Part shown: positions 1-7,395 of the stretch, in pieces
How the letters are laid out: the number at the start of each line of letters is the position of its first letter
Numbering within the stretch: position 1 is the first letter of the stretch
Origin: Bacteroidota bacterium
GTDB taxonomy: Bacteria; Bacteroidota; Ignavibacteria; UBA10030
NCBI GenBank assembly: GCA_003453835.1
Contig: DMMN01000183.1
Location: 25,462-36,467 of the forward strand
Direction: 5' to 3'
Length of the DNA stretch: 11,006 bases
The notes under the pieces: model-generated
The model's input: the letters and a program-made list of their open reading frames with translations, nothing else
Told to the model about the DNA's origin: nothing
The model's database searches: none
Position numbers and translations under genes: made by a program

Positions 1-1385
1 AGAATATCTTCCCGGCGATTCGGCGCAAGCTCCATCCATTGCAGCAGCCAGTAATTTGTCCAGGCATTGTGAAACATCGGTAGAAACTCGCCGTTGGAGA
101 TGCCTCCCCAGGCGTGGTCGGCAACCCAATGACCGCCGGCGCTATCGACATAGAAAATGGATGGGGCTATTCCTTCGGTCTGTGGAGCAAGGAGCGCAAG
201 GTTGAGCACTTGCGTTGCCTGATCCTTCAGCTTTTCGTCACCAACATCTTTGCCGTGGAGAAACATCCCATAAGCGGTGCGGAGCGAATTGAACCACACA
301 TTGAACCAGGCATCGTTGTCTGCCGACTTGTGCAGTTTGTTGCTCCATGCAAGTCGCGCCTGCCGAAGGAGGGTGACCGGCTTGTCCTGATAGACAACGT
401 CGAGAGCAATCTGAGGCAAAAATTCGTACCAGGCTTTCTTCACGTACACCGCAAACGGTTCAGCTTGTGGCCCGTTTGCGCGCTGCATGTTCCCGGCTCC
501 TGTTGCGTTCCAATGATATCTCACAATTTCTTGAAAGCCTTGCTGTGGCGGCGCGTCTGCACGAATGAAAAGAAGAAATCCAAAAGAAACCGTAGTATCC
601 AGTACGGCCGGGGCGAGGGTGTCGGTCGAAGCATAATAGACGTGCGTGTTCCTGAGCCGATACGATTCTGGCGCCCAGTTTTGAAGGCCAAAGGAGAAGA
701 ACGGCTTTTCCGTACTCTCGATTTGCAGATCTGCGGTTGCTCGTAGCGCTCTTGTCTTAACATCGATAGTCCGGACGTCCGGCACAAGCGCCGCAAAGGA
801 TCGATCCTTTTGCAGGATCAACGCCGGAGAACGAAATGTGTGATCGGCAATGACGTGGTCCGGCTCCGGGCGCAGTTGCGGAGAGAAGATAAAATCCAGC
901 GGTTTGTAGTCCGCATACGGTCTTCCGACGGGAGCAAACGAATAGGTTGAAAGAAGATGCTGCAACTTGGTTCTTACTTCGATTCTGTATGAAATCTGAA
1001 TTCGCGCAAACGGCTCACCCTGTCGCAACGTAATGACCTTGCACAGCACGTGCCGGCCGGTGACAGCATCGAGATGTGCCACCTGTTCCTCCTTTGCGTG
1101 CATCGAGACGGAGGCGTCTTGAAACGAAATGGCGGCGAGCTTCCCATCGCGTTTCAACGAAGGCTCGGACCGGAGAGCACTCCCGCTCTCCAGGATTTGC
1201 CTCCATCCATTTCCGTGCTTCGCAAAGTACGTTTCGCGGAGCGCTCCGTTCTGTCGGACGAGCATAAGCTTGACGCGGTCGTTTCGGATCTCCATGAAAT
1301 TTTCCTGCCGCGATGCATTCAGCGCAAATCCTGCAGGAGGGCTCACCGATACCAGCAATCCGAAGGCAAGAGACGCTGTCCGCAT
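1..1385 (-). CDS. Predicted secreted protein, beta-rich N-terminus and helical C-terminus, family not recognised (3' end missing)
   Basis: The frame is open from the ATG at 1385 to the window edge, giving 461 residues with no stop. The start begins MRTASLAFGLLVSVSPPAGF, a Sec-type signal peptide with Arg2, a hydrophobic core and likely cleavage near residues 20-25, so export is predicted. Residues about 30-275 alternate short hydrophobic and polar stretches, as in a beta-sandwich. From about residue 310 the sequence becomes helical and rich in Trp and Asn (for example AWSNKLHKSADNDAWFNVWF, 346-365, and DHAWGGISNGEFLPMFHNAW, 423-442). A beta-sandwich followed by an alpha-helical toroid is the plan of many glycoside hydrolases and polysaccharide lyases, so a carbohydrate-active role is plausible, but I recognise no family signature. 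The start lies 6 bp after the stop of the amidohydrolase gene with no clear Shine-Dalgarno sequence, which suggests translational coupling. A later start at Met31 would remove the signal peptide and is less likely. Confidence 0.8.
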   Translation of the reverse strand, partial: MRTASLAFGLLVSVSPPAGFALNASRQENFMEIRNDRVKLMLVRQNGALRETYFAKHGNGWRQILESGSALRSEPSLKRDGKLAAISFQDASVSMHAKEEQVAHLDAVTGRHVLCKVITLRQGEPFARIQISYRIEVRTKLQHLLSTYSFAPVGRPYADYKPLDFIFSPQLRPEPDHVIADHTFRSPALILQKDRSFAALVPDVRTIDVKTRALRATADLQIESTEKPFFSFGLQNWAPESYRLRNTHVYYASTDTLAPAVLDTTVSFGFLLFIRADAPPQQGFQEIVRYHWNATGAGNMQRANGPQAEPFAVYVKKAWYEFLPQIALDVVYQDKPVTLLRQARLAWSNKLHKSADNDAWFNVWFNSLRTAYGMFLHGKDVGDEKLKDQATQVLNLALLAPQTEGIAPSIFYVDSAGGHWVADHAWGGISNGEFLPMFHNAWTNYWLLQWMELAPNRREDI

Positions 1386-1391
1386 CGCTCG

Positions 1392-3014
1392 CTACACCCT
1401 AACTCGTTTGATGATCTTCTGCATGTTGAGCCCGAACATCTTTTTCTTCTCTTCGAATGTGCAATGAGAGTATGCCATCCACCCGAATTGCGGGATCGGA
1501 TCTCGCATCGGCTGATCTGTACCGAACAGCACGCGATCCGCCCCGACATGTTTGACCATAAACTCGATCACGCGATAGGTCACAGACGTAAGGGTAATCT
1601 CGAGAGAGACATTCGGGTTCTTCTCTGCAACCTCGATGGCGAGTCTCGCATCATGGAATGACGCGCCCGAATGGGCGAGAAGGAAGGAGATACCCGGATA
1701 TCTGGCGGCGATGTCGTTGACCTCCGCCACCACGTTGGGGGATGGATGGATCAATGCATACCCGTGGATGCGGTTCCCGTATTCAAACCACGGCGCCCAG
1801 GCCTTATCGTTGTACGGGATGAATGTGCGGGGGTGGTACGGCTTGAGTCCTTGCATCTTGTACTTGCCGTACCACGTTCGAAACTCCTTTTTCCAATCCT
1901 TGACGTACTGAGGTTGCAGCGCGGCGTAGCCATGATAGAATTTCGGAAAACGTCGCATCGCATCCACCACAATCTTGTTCCCCTCTTCGTAGTCCGTCCA
2001 GACGGCGAGGAATCCGCTGATACACATCTTGTCGATGCCCATTAATCGCGCCCGTTCGTGCATGCTCGTCGCGTCGCCGTGCGGCATATGGATGAAACCG
2101 ATCCCTTCCGCTCCGTCGTGCGTGATGTGTGCGTGTGAGTCGATCACAAGTACATTCTTCAGCGGTTCTCCTTCCTTCGCCAAGGCGAGGATAGGATCGG
2201 CCGCTTTCTTCGGCTTGTAGGATGGTGGAAGTTTATCGAGCTTCGTGAGCCGCGCGAGGTTTCCTGAAGCGATCTTCTGCTTCTCCTCGCCGTTGAGTGT
2301 GCAATAGTCTACGAACGCTTTAGCCGCACCCGGAGATTTCTCAAGTGCCCCCGTGCCGAAGAGAATGCGCTCCGCACCGTACCACTCCGCAAAAATCTCC
2401 ATCGCCCGGTTTCCTTGATGGTTCGAAAGCTCCAGGTGAAGGTTCTTGTGCTTCATCATCAAGGGATTGGTGAAGCGCGTCGACTCCCATCGTGAGGCTT
2501 GCAGCAGGACTTTAAGATTGGGAAAGCGCGTGAGGATCGCATCGAGGTCTGTCAGAAGAACCTGATTGCTCGGCTCGAGGAGATCGGGACCGTAGCAATG
2601 CCCCCCTTCGACCATGAGAAGAATCTCGTTCCGCTCAAACTCCCGAAGCAGGTCGCCGCAGAGATCGACCGAAAACGGATAGCGGTGTGCACGGGGATAC
2701 ATCTTCGCCACGCGAATGCCGTTATCCAACATCTCTTTGACGGCATCCCTCGGTTGCGGAAACTCGCGCGTGTGATGCGGCATGACCGTCCAGACACCGA
2801 ACAGGCGAGAGCTTCGCTTAAGCTCATGCAACAGCATCTTGTTGCCGTAAATCGGATCGTACTCTTTTGCCATCGCATGAGCGACGAAGGCCCCATGAAT
2901 CCCGCACCACTCCATTTCCTCGAGCAGTATGCCGGTCTCGAAGTACGCTTCGATGTCTTTCGGTCCCCGTTTGCCGACCGTGGCGTAGGAATCCAGATAC
3001 ATGCGGTTGTTCAT
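1392..3014 (-). CDS. Tandem amidohydrolase-2 (TIM-barrel metal hydrolase) protein with a degenerate first domain
   Basis: The protein has 540 residues from the ATG at 3014 and holds two amidohydrolase-2 barrels, about residues 5-260 and 287-540. The second keeps the expected metal and catalytic positions: IDSHAH (His294, His296), LKPYHPR (Lys391), LIHPS (His423), LLAHSG (His448) and FGTDQP (Asp500). The first half aligns in order but reads LDSYATVG, LLQASR and FGTGALEK at the matching places, so the HxH pair, the later His and the Asp are lost. It is probably structural or regulatory. Characterised family members include sugar and muconate-type lactonases and ACMSD-like decarboxylases. Which reaction applies here cannot be read from sequence; a sugar lactonase would fit beside the Gfo/Idh dehydrogenase. 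The ATG at 3014 is chosen because GGATGGA sits 7 nt upstream. ATG 3026 and TTG 3044 (the latter overlapping the aminotransferase stop) are in-frame alternatives. No signal peptide is seen, so the protein is probably cytoplasmic. Confidence 0.9.
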   Translation of the reverse strand: MNNRMYLDSYATVGKRGPKDIEAYFETGILLEEMEWCGIHGAFVAHAMAKEYDPIYGNKMLLHELKRSSRLFGVWTVMPHHTREFPQPRDAVKEMLDNGIRVAKMYPRAHRYPFSVDLCGDLLREFERNEILLMVEGGHCYGPDLLEPSNQVLLTDLDAILTRFPNLKVLLQASRWESTRFTNPLMMKHKNLHLELSNHQGNRAMEIFAEWYGAERILFGTGALEKSPGAAKAFVDYCTLNGEEKQKIASGNLARLTKLDKLPPSYKPKKAADPILALAKEGEPLKNVLVIDSHAHITHDGAEGIGFIHMPHGDATSMHERARLMGIDKMCISGFLAVWTDYEEGNKIVVDAMRRFPKFYHGYAALQPQYVKDWKKEFRTWYGKYKMQGLKPYHPRTFIPYNDKAWAPWFEYGNRIHGYALIHPSPNVVAEVNDIAARYPGISFLLAHSGASFHDARLAIEVAEKNPNVSLEITLTSVTYRVIEFMVKHVGADRVLFGTDQPMRDPIPQFGWMAYSHCTFEEKKKMFGLNMQKIIKRVRV

Positions 3015-3021
3015 GGAGTGT

Positions 3022-3028
3022 TCCATCC
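3022..3028 (-). promoter_or_regulatory. Ribosome binding site of the amidohydrolase gene
   Basis: GGATGGA on the minus strand lies 7 nt before the ATG at 3014. The two upstream in-frame starts (ATG 3026 and TTG 3044) have no comparable purine motif at a suitable distance, so this site favours 3014. Confidence 0.5.
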
Positions 3029-3037
3029 GAATGACCG

Positions 3038-4285
3038 TTACCAATAGAACGGCTCTATGCTGCCACGCTCCTTCGGCTCGGCGTCGAGAGCCCGCGTGAG
3101 AGCCCGTTTAGCTTTGTCGAGTGACTCGTCGATATCTGATTCTTTGTGCGAGAAACTGATGAACCAGCGAAGGACGACGAACACGCCTTCTCGAAACAAC
3201 TCGCGGAACCAGAGGTATTCGAGACGTGCGTCATAGTCCTTATCGGGAGTATTGAATTTCAGGAACGACGCCGGCGGTAGACCGGCTGCGTACCCTTCGA
3301 TGCCAAGCTCCCTTGCCATGGTGTTGAATCCATCCATCAGTCGGCGACCCATCGCGTAGAGGTGCCGGTGCACGTCCTCCCGCTGCATAACTCCGAGGGT
3401 GGCAATCGCCGCCGCCATCGAGAGCGTCTCCCCCGCGTACGTTGTGGTCATCTTGAACCGGTCGAGGCTTTGCATGTACTGCCGCTTGCCGAGATACGCT
3501 GAGATGGGGTATCCGTTTGCCATGGCCTTGGCGTAGCTTGCCAGGTCTGCGTCAACACCGAAGAACTGCTGCGCCCCTCCGAGAGCGAGACGAAAGCCGG
3601 TCCAGACTTCATCCAGAACGAGGAGAATGCCGTACTCGTTCGTCAGGTTTCGAAGATGTTTGATGTACGTCCCGCTGATGTCTTCGTTCATGTCGTACGG
3701 AATGGAAATGACGCAGGCGATCCGCTCGTTGTACTGCCGGATAAGCTGTTCAGCTACCTCGCAATTCCCCCACGGAATGATTTTGACGTACTCCTTCATG
3801 AACTCCGGCACGCCGTTATTTGGGCTGTCCTCCGTTGCAAACCAGTCGGGGTAGCCATGATAGCCGCTCATCAGAATCATGTCCCGCTTGGTGTATGCCC
3901 GTGCGATGCGGATATTGCAGAGGTTCGCGTCCTCTCCTGTTTTCATGAAGCGAACCATATCGGCATTGGGCACAGTTTCGTGCAGGAGCCGGGCAAGCTC
4001 TAATTCCATTGGGCTTGCCATGCTAAAGAGCACACCCTTCTTCATTTGCTCGCGGACGGCATTGTCGACTTCATCGTAGCAGTACCCCAGCGTGACCGGC
4101 CCCAGAGCGAGCCGGTAGTCGATGTATTCCTTCCCTTCCATATCCCAGATGCGGCAGCCTTTTCCTCGCTCGATGAACTTCGGCATTGTCTCATCGAAAA
4201 GGGGGTAAGGCCGTTTCGCGTTCGTCTGGGTTCCCCAGGGAATGAGCTTGAGTGCTTCTTCAAAATGTTTGTCTGATGGCTTCAT
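3038..4285 (-). CDS. Class III PLP-dependent aminotransferase, glutamate-1-semialdehyde aminomutase-like
   Basis: The protein has 415 residues, about the length of HemL-type enzymes (roughly 420-430). Fold-type I PLP landmarks appear in order: KTGEDANLCNIRIARAY (115-131) at the phosphate-binding position where HemL has SGTEA; GYHGYPDWF (141-149); LDEVWTGFR (224-232) with Asp225 for the pyridine nitrogen; SYAKAMANGYP (250-260) with Lys253 as the Schiff-base lysine; TTYAGETLSMAA (281-292); and a C-terminal FISFSHKESDID (375-386) typical of the HemL-like group. It should move an amino group between a small amine and an oxo compound, or shift it within one molecule. The operon contains no tetrapyrrole genes and the TGEDAN motif departs from HemL, so true HemL function is unlikely; an amino sugar or sugar-derived oxo acid is a guess. 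The ATG at 4285 has only a weak GAG upstream. No export signal, so cytoplasmic. Confidence 0.92.
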   Translation of the reverse strand: MKPSDKHFEEALKLIPWGTQTNAKRPYPLFDETMPKFIERGKGCRIWDMEGKEYIDYRLALGPVTLGYCYDEVDNAVREQMKKGVLFSMASPMELELARLLHETVPNADMVRFMKTGEDANLCNIRIARAYTKRDMILMSGYHGYPDWFATEDSPNNGVPEFMKEYVKIIPWGNCEVAEQLIRQYNERIACVISIPYDMNEDISGTYIKHLRNLTNEYGILLVLDEVWTGFRLALGGAQQFFGVDADLASYAKAMANGYPISAYLGKRQYMQSLDRFKMTTTYAGETLSMAAAIATLGVMQREDVHRHLYAMGRRLMDGFNTMARELGIEGYAAGLPPASFLKFNTPDKDYDARLEYLWFRELFREGVFVVLRWFISFSHKESDIDESLDKAKRALTRALDAEPKERGSIEPFYW

Positions 4286-4344
4286 CAGGATTCAACTCGT
4301 CGGCAAAATTCCCCGCCATCATGCGTGGCGAAGGATTCGGGTTC
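4286..4344 (-). other. 59-bp gap between lyase and aminotransferase genes, with a small inverted repeat
   Basis: This is the longest gap in the window. It holds a 5-bp inverted repeat, CGCCA (4314-4318) and TGGCG (4326-4330), around a 7-nt loop. In the transcript the stem is followed by GGGAAUUUUG. The stem is too short and the U-run too weak and late for a confident terminator. It could be an attenuation or processing point between the exported lyase and the soluble enzymes. No promoter boxes stand out. Confidence 0.3.
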
Positions 4345-6366
4345 TTACACTATTGATACTCTTGGCAGTTCCTCATCCACGTTGATGCCTACTGTCTTCG
4401 ATTGACCATTGTGGTCTACCTTCACCGTCCAGATCGGATCGGTGGCCGTGTGCGAGATCTTCCCATGCTCTTCGCCGGCTTCCTGTGCTGTGCACACGGT
4501 CAGAATTCGATGATCCAGCGAATCGAGAGCTTCGACCTCGACGTACGGATAGATTCCGACATCCTCCGGAACCGCATGCCGGCCGGTTCGTATCAAGATT
4601 TTATCTGAGCCGAGGACGGAAGCCCGGAGCGAGGCGTGTGGCCTCTCGATAAGAAACGTATCCTCAGTCTCCTTTGCCGTCCCTTTCCCATCCCCGTTGA
4701 AGACTTGATACCGAAGCTGGACTTTTGCCTTCTTCGATTTCAAGCGAATCCGATCGTAGATGAGGAGGACGTCAGGTTTCAGAAAGACCAGCGTCCTCCG
4801 AACCAGATCGACGTCGGCATTGACAAGCCGATATGCCTCCGTGGCATCGCTTGAGACAATGAGGTGTGAGCTTGACGCCGTGTAATCTACCACTGTCGCT
4901 TCCGCCCACGAGGCATTTGTCCCTTCTTTCCCGTCATGATATTGGTGACCTTTTCCATCGATCAGGACTGCGGTGTGGGCTTCAGTTTTCCTTAGCACCC
5001 AATGCGGCAGCGTGTAGGCATAGGCGGCCTTGAATGGGTCGTGCAACAATCGTTCGCCGTACGCTGTGAAGAGCACACTATTCCGGTCGGCGTGCTCATG
5101 GTTTCCCGGCGTTCCGCTGCGAAGAGCCACGACGGAGCTTCGTTCACCCCACCCGGTGCGGGAAACGACGATGTCGTTTGTGAAACGAACATCGTGGAGG
5201 TCCGAGCCCGGAGGAGTTGCGCGGATCTTCGAGTCGTACCAGATAAGCGCGTAATGTGTTTTCACTTCACCGACCGACGTTGCCACGTATTGGGCGACGC
5301 GGTCGTTGTATCGCCGAGCAACCCAGGCGGCTACCGAGATATCGCCTACGGTGCTTGCGTCTCCGAAATTCACCGCGTCATCCGGCTTCCCGATGGTCGG
5401 CATGGACATCTGGAGGCCGTAGCGGACGGTGCCGCGGTAGTTGATGATCGACCGCTCATCGATGCCGAGCTTGCGATAAAGGACTTCGAGAAACAACGTC
5501 AGATGAAGGGCGGTATAGCCCCAATAGCTTACTCCCTCGTCGTAGCAGCCGTCCGAGCCGAACATGGGAGCGAACGCCTTTGCGCTTTGGAGCGCCATAT
5601 TGAGCCAGCGTTGGGCCTGAGGATGTTTCCCGTGAAGTAAGCATGCGGCGATGCCGAGTCCGGCAATGGGAATGACCTTGAGGTTGGTCGCGTTGAGAAT
5701 CAGCGGCCACCGACTCAGATCGAAACGATATTGGTAGTCGTCCTCCGGATCGAATCCCCAGCCCCGCACACGTTCCGGATACTTCATTCCGTAGAGGGTC
5801 CGGTAGCAGGCGGGGGCGCCCTTCTCACCGATCTGCCTTTCCATTTCATGCTTCATCTCTTCGCTCAAGGCATCCTCGAGCCATTCACGGGCAAAGCTCA
5901 TGGCGATCGTTGCTTCCGGTGCGCGCTGGAGACCAAACGTGTGTTCGCCGGCTTCAAGGAAGTAGTCCCACCTTTTGTAGTCGAAGAGTCGTTCGATCGC
6001 GAGCTTCGCGACTTCGGAGAAATCCCGATCCTTCGTTAAGGCATAGCAGAAGGATGTCCGTTCGAGAATGATCCTTGCCCGTAACATATCGGCGACGTGG
6101 TTGTTCAGTCTGAGGTCGTTGCGAAGAAACCTTCGATCCGTTTCAAGATCCGCCTCTCTAAGTGATTTCCAGAAAGGAGCGAAGCGCGGATGTTTCGTCG
6201 TTGCCCGAATCCGATCAAGGTCTGTTGCATCAAAGAGGAGCCCTCGATTCGACTCCCGTTGCTTTGGACGTTTCTGGAGATCCGAAAAAAGGTGATTGGG
6301 ATTGACGGCAAGCGCGGCAGCCGACAACGCAGCCGTATGAAGAAATTCTCGTCGAGATGAATTCAT
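4345..6366 (-). CDS. Tat-exported heparinase II/III-family polysaccharide lyase
   Basis: The protein has 673 residues. It starts MNSSRREFLHTAALSAAALA, a twin-arginine (SRREFL) signal followed by an Ala-rich hydrophobic stretch, so a folded, probably metal-bearing enzyme is sent across the inner membrane. Residues about 60-370 form the helical toroid of the family, with NATNLKVIPIAGLGIAACLL (225-244) and DGCYDEGVSYWGYTALHL (272-289), the Tyr-rich substrate-cleft segment. Residues about 395-650 form the beta-sandwich heparinase II/III C-terminal domain, opening with VSRTGWGERSSVVALRSG (401-418) and carrying GNHEHADRNS (421-430) with His423, His425 and Asp427, the family's metal-binding signature. 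Relatives beta-eliminate uronic acid-containing chains (heparin, alginate, chondroitin and others), leaving a 4,5-unsaturated uronate. The exact polymer is not readable from sequence. A good AGGAG lies 5 nt before the ATG, which overlaps the preceding stop as ATGA. The size is typical of the family and no break is seen. Confidence 0.9.
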   Translation of the reverse strand: MNSSRREFLHTAALSAAALAVNPNHLFSDLQKRPKQRESNRGLLFDATDLDRIRATTKHPRFAPFWKSLREADLETDRRFLRNDLRLNNHVADMLRARIILERTSFCYALTKDRDFSEVAKLAIERLFDYKRWDYFLEAGEHTFGLQRAPEATIAMSFAREWLEDALSEEMKHEMERQIGEKGAPACYRTLYGMKYPERVRGWGFDPEDDYQYRFDLSRWPLILNATNLKVIPIAGLGIAACLLHGKHPQAQRWLNMALQSAKAFAPMFGSDGCYDEGVSYWGYTALHLTLFLEVLYRKLGIDERSIINYRGTVRYGLQMSMPTIGKPDDAVNFGDASTVGDISVAAWVARRYNDRVAQYVATSVGEVKTHYALIWYDSKIRATPPGSDLHDVRFTNDIVVSRTGWGERSSVVALRSGTPGNHEHADRNSVLFTAYGERLLHDPFKAAYAYTLPHWVLRKTEAHTAVLIDGKGHQYHDGKEGTNASWAEATVVDYTASSSHLIVSSDATEAYRLVNADVDLVRRTLVFLKPDVLLIYDRIRLKSKKAKVQLRYQVFNGDGKGTAKETEDTFLIERPHASLRASVLGSDKILIRTGRHAVPEDVGIYPYVEVEALDSLDHRILTVCTAQEAGEEHGKISHTATDPIWTVKVDHNGQSKTVGINVDEELPRVSIV

Positions 6367-6376
6367 CCCAACTCCT
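6363..6376 (-). promoter_or_regulatory. ATGA stop-start overlap with Shine-Dalgarno site for the lyase gene
   Basis: On the minus strand the bases at 6366-6363 read ATGA: the ATG starts the lyase and the TGA ends the Gfo/Idh/MocA gene. AGGAG at 6376-6372 lies 5 nt before the ATG, inside the last codons of the upstream gene. This arrangement supports translational coupling and a fixed ratio of the two proteins. Confidence 0.8.
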
Positions 6377-7382
6377 GTAGAAGTGAGTTGACATCAATGA
6401 CGGAACGGGTCTCGACCGCTTTGACCATCGCTTCGATAACTGCCAGTGCTCGGAGGCCTTCCTCTCCGCCCGTTTCTGGTTGCCTGCCGTGAACCACGCA
6501 CTCGCCGAACTCATGCATTTGCAGAACGTAACTCCCGGAACCTTCCGCGCTAAAATCCTCATCAATCGTCTCCCTCAACTCTCCGTTCCGGAGCAAGTCC
6601 AACGTGAGCCGAAGCGGGAAGCAATGGATGGTTCCTTCCGTTCCATAGATTCGAACAACATACGCGTCGGCAGAGACATAGCACGAAGTGAGAGCGACGG
6701 GGATTCCGGAATCGAGCTGGAGAATGGCTGTGCTCGAGTCAAACACGGCGGCCGGCATCGCAACATTCGTGGCAAAGCATGCAACGCGAGCAATGGGTGC
6801 AATCAGATACGCGATGGTATCGACCAGGTGAATCCCAAGCTGCATCATCGGAAGAAGAGCACACTTTGTAGGGTCGGCTTTCCAGGCGGGGAGACCGGGC
6901 TGCAAACCAGCCGGCCGGGAGAGGTTTGCTTCGACTGCAACAATCTTGCCGATCCGTTTTTCATCAATAAGGCTTTTTGCTTTTCGAAATACTTGACGGC
7001 GTCGCGTGTTGTGCCCAACCATCAGTGTCAGCCTCGCCCCGCGCATCATGCGAATCATCTCCAGAGCTTCAGGGATGGAGGTGGCAATGGGTTTCTCAAC
7101 AAAGACATGCTTCCGGGCAGCGGCTGCCTTCCGAAGCTGGTCGGCATGCAAATGATTGGGTGTGACCAAAGCGACGGCATCGACCGCGGGGTCGTTGATC
7201 AGTTCCTCGTAGCTTCCAACTGCACGGGCCTCGAATTCCTGAGCGACCTTCTGGTTTGCCGAAGCGTTGAGATCAAAACAGGAAACAAGTTGGAGATTCC
7301 CCGATGCGCGGATGGCCTCGACAATCGTTCTGCCATGATTCGCGATTCCGACTTGCGCTATTTTGATCTTCCGTTCGTTCAT
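6363..7382 (-). CDS. Gfo/Idh/MocA family NAD(P)-dependent oxidoreductase
   Basis: The protein has 339 residues, the usual family length. The N-terminal Rossmann domain begins KIAQVGIANHGR (7-18), a variant dinucleotide loop in which the second Gly of GxGxxG is Ala14. It continues with SCFDLN (34-39), ALVTPNHLHA (71-80) and the hallmark VEKPIA (95-100) with the substrate-side Lys97. The C-terminal alpha/beta domain carries GIHLVDTIAYL (183-193), whose His185 and Asp188 match the family's catalytic HxxD pair, and ends with the usual GGEEGLRAL (305-313). Members oxidise or reduce a hydroxyl of a sugar, inositol or their derivatives with NAD(P)(H). Here the likely substrate is a monosaccharide freed by the neighbouring glycan enzymes. 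The start is 13 bp after the stop of the flavin oxidoreductase gene. No good Shine-Dalgarno sequence is seen, so coupled translation is likely. Cytoplasmic. Confidence 0.95.
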   Translation of the reverse strand: MNERKIKIAQVGIANHGRTIVEAIRASGNLQLVSCFDLNASANQKVAQEFEARAVGSYEELINDPAVDAVALVTPNHLHADQLRKAAAARKHVFVEKPIATSIPEALEMIRMMRGARLTLMVGHNTRRRQVFRKAKSLIDEKRIGKIVAVEANLSRPAGLQPGLPAWKADPTKCALLPMMQLGIHLVDTIAYLIAPIARVACFATNVAMPAAVFDSSTAILQLDSGIPVALTSCYVSADAYVVRIYGTEGTIHCFPLRLTLDLLRNGELRETIDEDFSAEGSGSYVLQMHEFGECVVHGRQPETGGEEGLRALAVIEAMVKAVETRSVIDVNSLLQELG

Positions 7383-7395
7383 TGGTGGATGCCGG

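Noticed and set aside
521..796. Short minus-strand open frames (227-409, 521-796, 1015-1206) inside the left-end gene
   Set aside because: They are out of frame with the continuous 461-codon frame that has a signal peptide and no stop; they look like shadows and do not indicate a broken gene.
795..810. Perfect 16-bp palindrome AAAGGATCGATCCTTT
   Set aside because: It sits within the coding frame of the left-end gene. One perfect 16-bp palindrome in 11 kb is only mildly unexpected by chance, and no second copy was noticed.
3026..3044. TTG 3044 or ATG 3026 as start of the amidohydrolase
   Set aside because: Neither has a suitable Shine-Dalgarno sequence, and the extra residues precede the conserved first strand. 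ATG 3014 has GGATGGA at the right spacing. They remain possible.
3038..4285. Naming the aminotransferase hemL
   Set aside because: The phosphate-binding motif differs and no tetrapyrrole genes are nearby, so the symbol would overstate what the sequence shows.
4299..4322. ATGATG upstream of the aminotransferase as an alternative start or leader peptide
   Set aside because: It is out of frame with the aminotransferase, has no convincing ribosome site, and stops after about 20 codons across the real start.
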